A stretch of 64,000 bases of DNA from an uncultured Nitrospira sp. (GTDB lineage Bacteria > Nitrospirota > Nitrospiria > Nitrospirales > Nitrospiraceae), in contig CABVRZ010000014.1 in NCBI GenBank assembly GCA_902500775.1, forward strand, positions 26,764 to 90,763. The letters are read 5' to 3'. The translations under genes were made by a program, and so were the position numbers. Shown one piece after another: positions 55,680 to 64,000 of this stretch; the first letter of the stretch is position 1; each line of letters begins with the position of its first letter. The notes under the pieces were generated by a model. It did not search any database. It had not been told where the DNA came from and saw only the letters and a list, made by a program, of their open reading frames with translations.

Positions 55680-58361
55680 TCATCGATGCCAAGGAGCCTC
55701 CGTATCGGTTGAGACGTGAAGATCGCGAACCGCCTGTGTCACGAGACTGGCCTCGACCGCTCCACGGCGAAACAAGGCGTAGAGCGTCGCCACGACCAGA
55801 TGTTCGGCGTCGACCTCGAAGAAGCGCCGCAACGCCTTGCGGGTATCGCTCCGGCCAAACCCATCCGTTCCCAGAGTCAGGAGTCCACCGGGAATCCATG
55901 GTGCGATTTGCTGAGGAACCAGGCGCACATAGTCGCTGACCGCGACACAGGGCCCATCGAATTGCTCAACGGTCCGCTGGAGGAAGCTCGTGCGGGGCGT
56001 TTCTTCTGGGTGCAGCAGATTCCACCGTTCGGTCTCGAGCGTACGCATCCGCAGCTGCTTGTAGCTCGTCGCACTCCAGACATCCGCCGCCACCCCGTAG
56101 CGCAGCAAGAGCTCCTGCGCACGCATCGCCTCGGTCACCAGTGAGCCACTTGCCAGAAGCTGCGCCCGGTGCGTGGCTCGGTCCGGTGCGGATTTGAATC
56201 GGTAGAGCCCTTCTCGGATCCCTTCCTCGGCGTTCGGCGGCATTGCCGGCATCGGGTAGGATTCGTTGTAGAGCGTGATGTAGTACGACAGGTCTTGTTG
56301 ATCCTGGTACATCCGCTTGAGTCCGTCTTGGAGAATGACGGCCAGCTCAAACATGAATGCCGGATCGTAGGCCGCGATCGTGGGATAGGCACTCGCAAAC
56401 AGATGGCTCTGCCCATCTTGGTGCTGGAGGCCTTCTCCCTCCAAGGTCGTGCGCCCTGCGGTGGCGCCCAAGATAAATCCTCGCGCCCGCATGTCGCACG
56501 CGGCCCAGATCAAATCGCCGATCCGTTGAAACCCGAACATCGAGTAGAAGATGTAGAACGGGATCATATTGACGCCATGGGTCGCGTAGGCCGTGCCAGC
56601 CGCAACGTACGACGACATTGCCCCCGCTTCAGTAATGCCTTCCTCGAGGATTTGCCCCTGTGTCGCTTCGAAATAGTACAGCAGCGAGCGCTTGTCGACC
56701 GGTTCATAGAGCTGGCCGACATGGGAGTAGATCCCATACTGCCGAAAGAGCGCTTCGAGGCCGAATGTGCGCGCTTCGTCTGGAATGATCGGGACCAGAT
56801 ATTTCCCGAACTCTTTCATCCCGAGCAGTCGACTCAGCATGCGGGCGAATCCCATTGTGGTGGAGACCGCACGATCCCCTGATCCTTCGAGAAATTCCTT
56901 GAAGAGGGTGAGCGCAGGTGTCTCGATCGGTTCGACGGTGACGCGCCGCTCCGGAATCGAACCGCCCATCGCCTTGATGCGTTCTGCCAGGTACGCCGCC
57001 TCTGGACTATCGGCTGGGGGCCTATAGAACGGGGTCGACGTCAGCTGCGCATCCGGCACCGGTACGCTGAACCGCGTGCGGAACTCCCGCAACTCCTGCT
57101 CGTTCAACTTCTTCTGCTGATGGGTGATGTTTCGCCCTTCGCCGGCCTCACCGAGACCGTAGCCCTTGATGGTCTTGGCCAGGATCACAGTGGGTTGCCC
57201 CTTGTGCTCTACAGCAGCCTTGTAGGCGGCGTACAGCTTCCGGGGATCGTGGCCACCTCGCAGCATTTTATGGATTTGCTCATCGGAATAGTTCTCGACC
57301 AGTTTGAGGAGTCTCGGGTCGGTTCCGAAGAAATGCTCACGCGCAAAGGCACCCCCTTCTACCACGTACTTTTGATACCACCCATCCACGACCTCGCCCA
57401 TCCGCTTGACCAGGAGCCCCTCATCATCCTGCGCAAGCAGTGGATCCCAATCGCTGCCCCAGATCACCTTGATCACGTGCCAGCCGGCGCCAAGGAAGAC
57501 CGCTTCCAACTCTTGAATGATCTTGCCGTTCCCACGCACGGGGCCGTCCAGACGTTGGAGATTGCAGTTGATAACCCAGATGAGATTGTCGAGGCGTTCC
57601 CGGCTAGCGAGTGAAATGGCACCAAGGCTTTCCGGCTCATCGGTTTCGCCGTCACCGACGAAGGCCCACACACGCTGCTGGCTCGTGTCCTTAAGACCCC
57701 GATCTTCCAGGTAGCGATTGAAGCGCGCTTGGTATATCGACAGGATCGGCCCCAGGCCCATTGAGACAGTGGGAAACTCCCAATACTCAGGGAGCAGCCA
57801 GGGGTGCGGGTAGGACGACAAACCTCGCTCGTTGGAGTCCAGCTCGGCACGGAAATGATGGAGCGCTTCCTCCGGGAGGCGTCCTTCGACGAAGCTGCGC
57901 GCATACATTCCAGGCGCGGCGTGACCCTGAAAGTAAATCTGGTCACCGCCTTCGGGTCTGTCTTTGCCGTGGAGGAAATGATGCAGGGCTACCTCATAGA
58001 GTGTGGCTGCCGACGCAAAAGTAGAAATGTGTCCGCCGATTCCGGGACGTTGCTGGTTCGCTTTCACGACCATTGCCATGGCATTCCAGCGGACCAGGCT
58101 GCGGATTCGGCGTTCTAACTCAAGATTACCTGGGTAGGGAGGCTGCTGAGAGACAGGAATCGTGTTGACATACGGCGTGCTGACCGATTGAGAGACCTGC
58201 GCACCGCGCTCGCACAATCGATCGCGAAGCCGTTCGAACAGAAAGGTCGCCCGCTCGATACCGTGCTGCTCGAGGATATACTCGAGGGAATCCAGCCATT
58301 CGCGCGTTTCTTGCGGGTCAATGTCACGTTGTGATTGGTCTCTACGATCCGCGTCATTCAT
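55680..58361 (-). CDS. aceE: Pyruvate dehydrogenase E1 component (homodimeric)
   Basis: The thiamine-diphosphate enzyme decarboxylates pyruvate and transfers the acetyl group to the lipoyl arm of E2. The 893-residue length and single-chain form are the AceE type. Motifs seen are VKANQQRPGIGGHISTFAS, YFQGHAAPGMYARSFVEGRL, the thiamine motif VGDGETDEPESLGAISLA with NLQRLDGPVRGNGKI, TIKGYGLGEAGEGRNITHQQKKL, MGFARMLSRLL and RTTLEGEGLQHQDGQSHL. It starts the operon aceE-aceF-lpdA-lplA. About 450 bases without a gene precede it and should contain the promoter. Confidence 0.95.
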   Translation of the reverse strand: MNDADRRDQSQRDIDPQETREWLDSLEYILEQHGIERATFLFERLRDRLCERGAQVSQSVSTPYVNTIPVSQQPPYPGNLELERRIRSLVRWNAMAMVVKANQQRPGIGGHISTFASAATLYEVALHHFLHGKDRPEGGDQIYFQGHAAPGMYARSFVEGRLPEEALHHFRAELDSNERGLSSYPHPWLLPEYWEFPTVSMGLGPILSIYQARFNRYLEDRGLKDTSQQRVWAFVGDGETDEPESLGAISLASRERLDNLIWVINCNLQRLDGPVRGNGKIIQELEAVFLGAGWHVIKVIWGSDWDPLLAQDDEGLLVKRMGEVVDGWYQKYVVEGGAFAREHFFGTDPRLLKLVENYSDEQIHKMLRGGHDPRKLYAAYKAAVEHKGQPTVILAKTIKGYGLGEAGEGRNITHQQKKLNEQELREFRTRFSVPVPDAQLTSTPFYRPPADSPEAAYLAERIKAMGGSIPERRVTVEPIETPALTLFKEFLEGSGDRAVSTTMGFARMLSRLLGMKEFGKYLVPIIPDEARTFGLEALFRQYGIYSHVGQLYEPVDKRSLLYYFEATQGQILEEGITEAGAMSSYVAAGTAYATHGVNMIPFYIFYSMFGFQRIGDLIWAACDMRARGFILGATAGRTTLEGEGLQHQDGQSHLFASAYPTIAAYDPAFMFELAVILQDGLKRMYQDQQDLSYYITLYNESYPMPAMPPNAEEGIREGLYRFKSAPDRATHRAQLLASGSLVTEAMRAQELLLRYGVAADVWSATSYKQLRMRTLETERWNLLHPEETPRTSFLQRTVEQFDGPCVAVSDYVRLVPQQIAPWIPGGLLTLGTDGFGRSDTRKALRRFFEVDAEHLVVATLYALFRRGAVEASLVTQAVRDLHVSTDTEAPWHR

Positions 58362-58807
58362 GCAGGCGCTCGATAGGGAGGTAGATCGGACACAAGAAAT
58401 ACATCATTTGGATGTATGGACGATAGTGATTGCAGACACATCAAACGCATTCTACTGTGTTTCGTGGGAGCTCGGCAATTTTTTACTGCGGTCGAATAGA
58501 GATCGCCTGACGACTCGGGACCCGCAGTTGAAATACGTTCATTAACAGTGAATCATACTCGGCAGAAGGCCTAAGAGTGCCAATGATCCTTGGTCTCGCC
58601 TCTCCGTCTCAGAGGGTGTGAGATCAGTCCGGCCATCTGACACCATGTTCTGGTGCCGAGCGACAGCACTATTGATGGTTTCCAATGTGAGGCAGTATCG
58701 GAATGAACGATTGGGTCCAGCCATACAAGAGGTGTGCTTGACCATTGTCCGCCGTAAGACGTACAGTAATTCGTAGATACTGCCTCATTCTTCACGAGGA
58801 GGTGGTC
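58362..58807. other. Non-coding stretch upstream of aceE
   Basis: I see no ORF with a ribosome binding site in this 446-base stretch. It should contain the promoter for the minus-strand PDH operon and perhaps one for the plus-strand genes at 58808. No -35/-10 pair is convincing. Confidence 0.45.
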
Positions 58808-59020
58808 ATGCTCGTGGTAGAGAGAATACGCCGACCAACTGAATCTGGTCGGTGTGCCCTCCGTTCTCTTTCAATTCGCCTCAATCATCTCGCTACGTTA
58901 TCGCCGCGTGTTGTCATCGGGCTTGCGAGCTCGGCAATGTCATTTCGGTATCGTGGCCGCTCAGGCGATGGCTCGACGTGGCAAGGAGGTCGCTATGTCC
59001 TATCGTTACAACACCATTGA
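58808..59020 (+). CDS. Candidate 70-residue ORF overlapping the next gene's start
   Basis: The ATG at 58808 has an unusually strong ribosome binding site (GAGGAGGTGGTC directly upstream). The product (starting MLVVERIRRPTESG) is basic with LRSLSIRLNHLATLSPRVVIGLASS. It ends 26 bases inside the following gene, in another frame, so translation of the two would be coupled. No family is recognised. It may be a leader peptide or an artefact of a strong chance Shine-Dalgarno. Confidence 0.35.
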   Translation: MLVVERIRRPTESGRCALRSLSIRLNHLATLSPRVVIGLASSAMSFRYRGRSGDGSTWQGGRYVLSLQHH

Positions 59021-59948
59021 TATCATCGTGGGTGTCGGGATGTGTGCCATTCTCTTCGGAGCACTTCTTTTGTTTCTTGCCGTCAATGGAACATACCAAG
59101 CCGTTCTGCCGAACGCTCCTGCGGTAGAGCAATCGTCCAGTGGCCAGGGTTTTCTCCAACCAGCGTTGGGGCAAGCCATCGTGGATCAAACGCTCATGAA
59201 ACGCCAGACCAATCAGGCTCTGGCGCACTCGGTAGCTGAATGGAACCGCGTCACCATGGCATATCATGACCAGCAATCTGGTTCGAGCGATTGGCTCGGC
59301 ACCGTTCTCAACCAAGGGGTGACCGTGCCGGCGGCCCATCTAGCCCGTGTTCAGGGTGTCATGGGACGGGGGATCGTCAATTTCACGATGCGTGGCGTGC
59401 GAAGCGGCCTGTTGTCGGTTAATCAGTATGGCACTCTGTACAATATGAAAATGATTGGTGCCATTGAAGCCCAAGGGCAGCGCCTGCACAATGACTTCGC
59501 CTCGACATGGCAATCAATGCTCGGACGCCGCATCGTCGAGGCGTCCCAACACGACTGGATCCAGGAGGGTGCAATTCAGGAGCGACTCGGGTCTGCGATG
59601 GTTCAAGTTGCACACGCACAAATGAACGCGGGAAAAGGGCACGCTGCACGGCAAGAGCAGCTGGCTAGCTTGATTGTCGCCGCCGCTCGCAACGAGGACA
59701 TCACCGATCATCCGATGCAGCCGACTGTCGCAGCAGCTCCGGCAGTGCCTTCAGAAAATATCACCATGACCGCTATAGACCCGGCATCCTGGCCGGAGAT
59801 CCCGATGGGGTACCTCATAGTCGCCAGTGTTCTGCTTGCCACGGTCTTTCTAGCAGGGCTGTCTATGGCAGCGCAGAGCCGAGAAGCGCGAGCGCTCGTG
59901 CAGATGAAACGTGATGCGGAGCGTTGGGCATTTCGTATGGCGGCGTAG
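58995..59948 (+). CDS. Membrane-anchored protein with N- and C-terminal helices, unknown function
   Basis: The start at 58995 (MSYRYNTIDIIVGVG) follows AGGAGG eight bases upstream. The 317-residue product has a helix near the start (IIVGVGMCAILFGALLLFLAV) and another near the end (MGYLIVASVLLATVFLAGLSMA), with a long, helical, presumably periplasmic region between, rich in Gln, Ala and His (QTLMKRQTNQALAHSVAEWNRVTMAYHDQ). The C-terminal tail SREARALVQMKRDAERWAFRMAA is basic and cytoplasmic. No family recognised. Hairpin sequence follows 20 bases after the stop. Confidence 0.65.
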   Translation: MSYRYNTIDIIVGVGMCAILFGALLLFLAVNGTYQAVLPNAPAVEQSSSGQGFLQPALGQAIVDQTLMKRQTNQALAHSVAEWNRVTMAYHDQQSGSSDWLGTVLNQGVTVPAAHLARVQGVMGRGIVNFTMRGVRSGLLSVNQYGTLYNMKMIGAIEAQGQRLHNDFASTWQSMLGRRIVEASQHDWIQEGAIQERLGSAMVQVAHAQMNAGKGHAARQEQLASLIVAAARNEDITDHPMQPTVAAAPAVPSENITMTAIDPASWPEIPMGYLIVASVLLATVFLAGLSMAAQSREARALVQMKRDAERWAFRMAA

Positions 59949-60451
59949 CTGCGGAGTGCAGATCGGTACCGGTGCCCTACAAGGCCACATCTGCGAAGAG
60001 CAGGCCTTCGGGCACCGGCGAGGGCGCCATAAAAAAGAGAAGGTTTCCCTGTCCACTCATCGCCAAGGAACTACAGCCTACCCGTTGATCGGGGAGTACG
60101 GCTCAGATCCCTCCGATTTCTCATTGCTAAGGCTCAACGACTCTTTAGACAGCATCTGCGACTGCGTTTGGAACAGGAACAAGACATGGCCGCCGTTACA
60201 GAGCTGATGAATGAACGGGAGACGTATCGACTGGCGCATGATACAAGCGTCGAGGCTATCATCACCTACTCTTCACGCTCGGTAACTGTTCGTTCACGTC
60301 TATAGTTCTCACCCAAACGGTGTAGGTTTGGATTTCATCTTCTGGGCGATGGCAAAGGAACGGTTCTTTTATTAGCATGTTATTAACACAGAGGACGTTC
60401 CGGACATCCTACGGAGGAGAATCTGACGTTTTAAGCAAAGAGGTGGAAGCC
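59949..60451. other. Mostly non-coding stretch with one hairpin
   Basis: Apart from the hairpin at 59969-60018, I see only an open frame from about 60110 to 60305 ending in VEAIITYSSRSVTVRSRL. It has an internal ATG at 60187 but no Shine-Dalgarno and is not called. An AT-rich patch (60365-60395) may hold the promoter of the micro-ORF at 60452. Confidence 0.4.
59969..60018. repeat. Two-part inverted repeat 20 bases after the membrane-protein gene
   Basis: CCGGTGCCC (59969-59977) pairs with GGGCACCGG (60010-60018), and inside it AAGGCC (59981-59986) pairs with GGCCTT (60003-60008). No T-run follows on the plus strand. It could be a termination or mRNA-stability hairpin for the gene at 58995. 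Confidence 0.55.
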
Positions 60452-60559
60452 ATGCATGTTGATGAGTTAAAACACGAACCGGCATAGGCTTATTTGTATG
60501 CAGCGTTTCTGATCGGGATTCTGACCTTCGCGTTACTGACCGGAGGTTTCATGGGCTGA
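60452..60559 (+). pseudogene. Micro-gene for a small membrane protein, interrupted by TAG
   Basis: From ATG 60452, behind AGAGGTGGAAGCC, the frame reads MHVDELKHEPA, then TAG at 60485-60487, then AYLYAAFLIGILTFALLTGG and FMG before TGA at 60557-60559. A polar N-terminus followed by one clean transmembrane helix over 35 codons looks like an intact small membrane protein apart from the single stop. It recalls CcoQ- or CydX-like small oxidase subunits in size only. It may be a recent nonsense mutation, a read-through site or a sequencing error. No partner gene is adjacent. Confidence 0.5.
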
Positions 60560-60613
60560 TGAGCGGGAATGACTGGCAAGCATAGTCTCCCGCACTATCA
60601 CCCTGAGAAAATG

Positions 60614-60650
60614 TCCCTGTCAGAGCCAGTTTCTACGGCTCTGACAGGGA
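60614..60650 (-). terminator. Strong hairpin after ugd, likely terminator
   Basis: TCCCTGTCAGAGCC (60614-60627) and GGCTCTGACAGGGA (60637-60650) form a perfect 14-bp stem with a nine-base loop. On the minus strand it is followed by CATTTTCT, a weak T-run. It lies about 130 bases past the ugd stop and could end that transcript. Confidence 0.55.
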
Positions 60651-60781
60651 GGAGGAGCTCATTGCAGCGATTCATTTCGCATCATGACTAATCATGCCAG
60701 GCGTGAGGGCCCAGCCCAGAAACATTTCGAAGGACTTCCCTGATTCGGTCAAAGAACGCAACACTCGAATCTGTTCAGCTC

Positions 60782-62104
60782 CTACCCCTTCTTGGGGTTG
60801 TATGGCGTACGACCCACCGAGACATGCTTAAAGCCCGCGGCGGTGACTCGTTCTGGATCATAGACGTTCCTAAGATCGATCAGGAGCGGCGCACGCATGG
60901 TGGACTTCAGCTTCTCAAAGTCGAGACTCCTGAAGATGTTCCACTCAGTCATGATCACCAATGCGTCTGCACCTTCCGCCGCATGATAAGTATCCTGGCA
61001 GGGCTTGAGTTCCGGCATCATCTGGCAAGCTTCCGTCAGGGCTTCTGGATCATACGCACGAATGGTCGCGCCTTCCGCCGCCAGCTCTCGCCCAATCGCC
61101 AACGCCGGAGCTTCCCTGAGATCGTTCGTATTGGGCTTAAATGACAGGCCGAGGAATGCCAACGTTTTTCCTTTCAATCCGCCGACGGCATCGCGAATCT
61201 TCTCAACCATCCGCCCACGTTGGATATCGTTGACATGCGACGCAGCGGAGGCAATCTGCATGGGATAGCCATTACGTTCACCAGTTTGAATGAGCGCTGC
61301 CAAATCTTTCGGGAAACAGGACCCCCCGAAGCCAGGGCCCGCATGGAGAAACTTGGACCCGATCCGATGATCCAATCCCATCCCCTTCGCCACCAGTTGA
61401 ACGTTGGCTCCGACTCGCTCGCACAGATTGGCGATCTCGTTGATGAACGAAATCTTCGTCGCCAGGAACGCATTGGACGCATACTTGATCAGTTCGGCCG
61501 TCGGCACATCGGTCACGACGATCGGGGTTTCAATCAGGTAGAGCGGACGATAGAGATCCTTCATGATGGCGACCGCTTGATCACTGTCTGCCCCGATGAC
61601 CACACGATTCGGCCGCATGAAATCCTCAATGGCCGATCCCTCTCGAAGAAATTCTGGATTCGAGACCATATCGAACCGGATCGGCGTTTTCTGTGTTTTT
61701 TTGACGACTTCGCGAATCGCTTCACCGGTCCCGACCGGAACGGTTGACTTGGTCACGATCACTTTATAACTATTCATATGGAGAGCAATGCCTCTCCCCA
61801 CCTCTTTCACAAACGACAAATCGGCGCTTCCATCCGGGCTCGGTGGAGTTCCCACGGCGATGAAAATCGCCAGCGCCTTGTCCACGGCCTGAGCAATATC
61901 CGTTGTGAAACTTAACCGGCCCTCCTTGCTCCCCTTGGCAACCAGTTCCGCCACGCCTGGCTCAAAAAACGGGATTTCTCCATTCTTAAGCTTCTCAATT
62001 CTTCGACTATCGTTATCCATACAGGTGACATTCACCCCAAACTCAGCAAAACAAGCCCCTGTCACCAGTCCAACGTAGCCGGTTCCAATCACACTGATAT
62101 GCAT
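60782..62104 (-). CDS. ugd: UDP-glucose 6-dehydrogenase
   Basis: The enzyme oxidises UDP-glucose to UDP-glucuronate for polysaccharide synthesis. The 440-residue protein has the NAD fold start ISVIGTGYVGLVTGACFAEFG, SNPEFLREGSAIEDFMRPNRVVIG, the middle domain with FINEIANLCERVGANV, the catalytic cysteine in GPGFGGSCFPKDLAALI, and KTLAFLGLSFKPNTNDLREAPAL. It stands alone on the minus strand. No capsule cluster is seen beside it, though a sugar or exopolysaccharide role is implied. UDP-glucuronate is also needed for lipid A or glycan modification elsewhere. Confidence 0.95.
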   Translation of the reverse strand: MHISVIGTGYVGLVTGACFAEFGVNVTCMDNDSRRIEKLKNGEIPFFEPGVAELVAKGSKEGRLSFTTDIAQAVDKALAIFIAVGTPPSPDGSADLSFVKEVGRGIALHMNSYKVIVTKSTVPVGTGEAIREVVKKTQKTPIRFDMVSNPEFLREGSAIEDFMRPNRVVIGADSDQAVAIMKDLYRPLYLIETPIVVTDVPTAELIKYASNAFLATKISFINEIANLCERVGANVQLVAKGMGLDHRIGSKFLHAGPGFGGSCFPKDLAALIQTGERNGYPMQIASAASHVNDIQRGRMVEKIRDAVGGLKGKTLAFLGLSFKPNTNDLREAPALAIGRELAAEGATIRAYDPEALTEACQMMPELKPCQDTYHAAEGADALVIMTEWNIFRSLDFEKLKSTMRAPLLIDLRNVYDPERVTAAGFKHVSVGRTPYNPKKG

Positions 62105-62262
62105 GCCCCACCCTCCTTCGCCTTAAGAATTTGTTCAGAAGTATAACAACCTGAGCAGCCACGGGCAACGAGTTCCGTGATCATTCACAGAACGATCACC
62201 CATCGGTCTTCGTTGACTCTCACAAAATACGTTGAGTACAATCCGACGCCGCTTCCGATTCA

Positions 62263-63846
62263 ATGCAGGAGAAGGGTTCTCATATTCCCATCCTTTCGAT
62301 GACGCTTCATCCACCTCGAATTCCACGCTGGTTCTTGCTCGGCACAGCCCTCGTGACCGGAGCAGTCGTGATGGCTTTGGAAATTTTGGGAAGTCGACTG
62401 TTGGCCCCTGTATTCGGCAGCTCCTTATTCGTCTGGGGAGCGTTGATCGGTGTGATTCTCGCCGCTATGAGCAGCGGATATGCATTTGGCGGATGGGTCT
62501 CCGATCGGTATACCAGCGGACGCGTCCTGGCTGCGTTATTACTGTTTTCCGGTGGATGGACGTTTCTCATCGCATGGACGAACCAACCCATCCTGTTTGA
62601 GATTGAAAAGCTGGTGCAAGACCCTCGTTGGGGTCCCTGTCTTGCCGCCACGGTCCTTCTTGCCCCGCCCGCGTTCGGATTGAGCGGTGTCTTACCAGCC
62701 ATGTTGCGGCTGGCCGTAGCCGACATGGATCACCTTGGCCGGCAAACCGGCCGCATGATCGCCTTATCGACTGTGGGAAGCCTGGCCGGCACCTGGGGAA
62801 CCGCCTTCTTCCTGTTGTCCTGGCTCGGGAGTCAGTCTCTCCTCGCTTGGTTAGGAGGCATTCAGGTCGGACTAGGGATCCTGTGGTTGCTGAAAGAGAC
62901 ACCTCCCCGCCCTCTCATCCCGCTGATTGCGGTTGGATGCATCGCCCTACTGGGAACACTCGCACTCCATCCCATCCAACGACTGAGGCCCCCCATCCAT
63001 CAAGAGGAGAGTCCGTACCAGCAGGTCCGCATTCGTGAAGATGATCTATTCCGGTATCTCGTCTTGGACCGGACATTCCACGCTACCATGTGGAAAGCCG
63101 AACCGGTTTCGCTCTTTCTCCCGTACAGCCAAATGATGGTCGCGTCGATAGCCTTGGTGTCGGAGCCACAACGTGGCCTTATCATCGGTCATGGGGGTGG
63201 TTCATTGGCCAAATGGTTGGCACGACACTGGCCCGCATTGGAGTTGGATATCGTGGAGTTCGATCCGGTCGTGGTTCGTATGGCTGAAGAATATTTTGCG
63301 TATCACCCCCCTGCCAATCACCATGTCTCCGTGAAGGACGGGCGAGCCTTTCTCAACGCCACGGGACAGACGTACGACCTCATATGGATCGACGCCTTCG
63401 CCCGAGACATGATCCCGTTTCATCTGACCACGACAGAATTCTATGCGTTGGTACGGGCACACCTGGATCCAAACGGCATCGTGGCCGTCAACCTGGCCTC
63501 GTCCGGGAAAGAAGGGGATCTGGCCCGTGCCTCCGCGGTCGTGCAGACGATGAAACATGCCTTCCCAGCCCTGGAAAGTTTCGCCGTGGAAGGGCCGTGG
63601 AAGACCGGCATGTCCCCAGCGAAGAACTTGGTGTTCTTTGGAGGCCATTTCATTGAACAGACCCCCGCCGACTATATTCTTGCGAAGATTACCGAGGCGG
63701 CGATGAATCAGCGATTGCCGATGGAAACGATCGCGTTGTTGAATACACGACGAACCGACCCCTGGCCTCAAGGTGTCGTGTTGAGCGACGATTTCGCCCC
63801 GTATGACCTGCTGCTTGGACGAGAGCGATCGCAATTGGTGGAGTAA
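62263..63846 (+). CDS. Fused membrane transporter-like / spermidine-synthase-like protein
   Basis: The 527-residue product has about seven hydrophobic segments in its N-terminal half (ALVTGAVVMALEILGSRLLAPVFGSSLFVWGALIGVILAAMSSGYAFG is typical) and a Rossmann-type spermidine-synthase-like domain in the C-terminal half (RGLIIGHGGGSLAKWLARHWPALELDIVEFDPVVVRMAEEYF, then VKDGRAFL, YDLIWIDAFARDMIPFHLTTTEF). The glycine-rich loop is IGHGGG rather than LGGGDG, and the polyamine-site DYD-type acids appear as WIDAF. Fusions of this type are common and have unknown substrates. A later start at 62299 (MTLHPPRI) is possible. Confidence 0.82.
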   Translation: MQEKGSHIPILSMTLHPPRIPRWFLLGTALVTGAVVMALEILGSRLLAPVFGSSLFVWGALIGVILAAMSSGYAFGGWVSDRYTSGRVLAALLLFSGGWTFLIAWTNQPILFEIEKLVQDPRWGPCLAATVLLAPPAFGLSGVLPAMLRLAVADMDHLGRQTGRMIALSTVGSLAGTWGTAFFLLSWLGSQSLLAWLGGIQVGLGILWLLKETPPRPLIPLIAVGCIALLGTLALHPIQRLRPPIHQEESPYQQVRIREDDLFRYLVLDRTFHATMWKAEPVSLFLPYSQMMVASIALVSEPQRGLIIGHGGGSLAKWLARHWPALELDIVEFDPVVVRMAEEYFAYHPPANHHVSVKDGRAFLNATGQTYDLIWIDAFARDMIPFHLTTTEFYALVRAHLDPNGIVAVNLASSGKEGDLARASAVVQTMKHAFPALESFAVEGPWKTGMSPAKNLVFFGGHFIEQTPADYILAKITEAAMNQRLPMETIALLNTRRTDPWPQGVVLSDDFAPYDLLLGRERSQLVE

Positions 63847-63889
63847 CCCTGATCGTTCCTACCACGCCGCAGAAGACGCTCCTCAGACC

Positions 63890-63918
63890 CATGACCTTTC
63901 GAAATTCTGGAGGTCATG
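63890..63918. repeat. Eight-bp inverted repeat after the last gene
   Basis: CATGACCT (63890-63897) pairs with AGGTCATG (63911-63918) across a 13-base loop, 44 bases after the stop of the fusion gene. No T-run follows. It may be a weak terminator. Confidence 0.35.
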
Positions 63919-64000
63919 AGCAGAACCAGACTAATTCATGGGCTGTTACTCAGAAGTCAGTAATATAGGCAACACTCGGATGCTTGAAGAATGACCGCAC

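Overview
The window most resembles a chromosome segment of a Nitrospira-like bacterium (phylum Nitrospirota). That assignment is an inference from gene content and protein character: a class II (B12-dependent) ribonucleotide reductase, an AceE-type pyruvate dehydrogenase cluster, a full trpEGDCFBA operon, HEAT-repeat paralogue arrays, many lipoproteins and coding DNA of moderately high GC. No rRNA or intact tRNA gene is present to settle it.

Layout. 1-5 kb: end of lnt, then prfB (with a programmed +1 frameshift), lysS, lolC/E and lolD, all on the plus strand. 5-7 kb: an outer-membrane TraF-like barrel and a lipoprotein. 7-10.4 kb: an accessory, decaying zone with a beta-propeller lipoprotein whose ribosome binding site is a pentanucleotide repeat, a tRNA-like remnant, a badly decayed cydB and an IS5-type transposase relic fused to it. 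10.4-17.8 kb: minus-strand trp operon headed by a LysM lipoprotein gene. 18-30 kb: ligA, a CNNM/CorC-type protein, rlpA, an ACT-domain protein, nrdJ with candidate NrdR and DnaA sites, and ampG. 30.5-33.2 kb: the coupled tRNA methylthiotransferases mtaB-miaB. 33.2-38.7 kb: a structured leader before a 45-codon membrane protein, then a lipoprotein, a repair/sanitation trio (MutY, MutT, a PolB-like exonuclease), a PilZ protein and a NUDIX protein. 39-45 kb: lon, a degenerate alpha/beta-hydrolase-like gene and a small family of secreted proteins with a pseudogene copy. 45-52 kb: a co-directional block made of a secreted phosphatase-like pseudoenzyme, a secreted protein and five HEAT-repeat genes. 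52-58.4 kb: minus-strand aceE-aceF-lpdA-lplA. 58.4-64 kb: an unknown two-segment membrane protein, a micro-ORF with an in-frame stop, ugd, and a fused transporter-like/spermidine-synthase-like protein.

How genes work together. The PDH block encodes E1, E2 and E3 together with a lipoate ligase that can charge E2. The trp block encodes all steps from chorismate to tryptophan. lolC/E-lolD supports lipoprotein export, matching the many lipoproteins seen here. The most system-like uncharacterised element is the HEAT array with its two secreted companions (45.1-52.0 kb), which carries signs of local tandem duplication. A family of hairpin repeats (three copies, 103-168 bp) is dispersed through the window, and its terminal stems differ by compensating changes.
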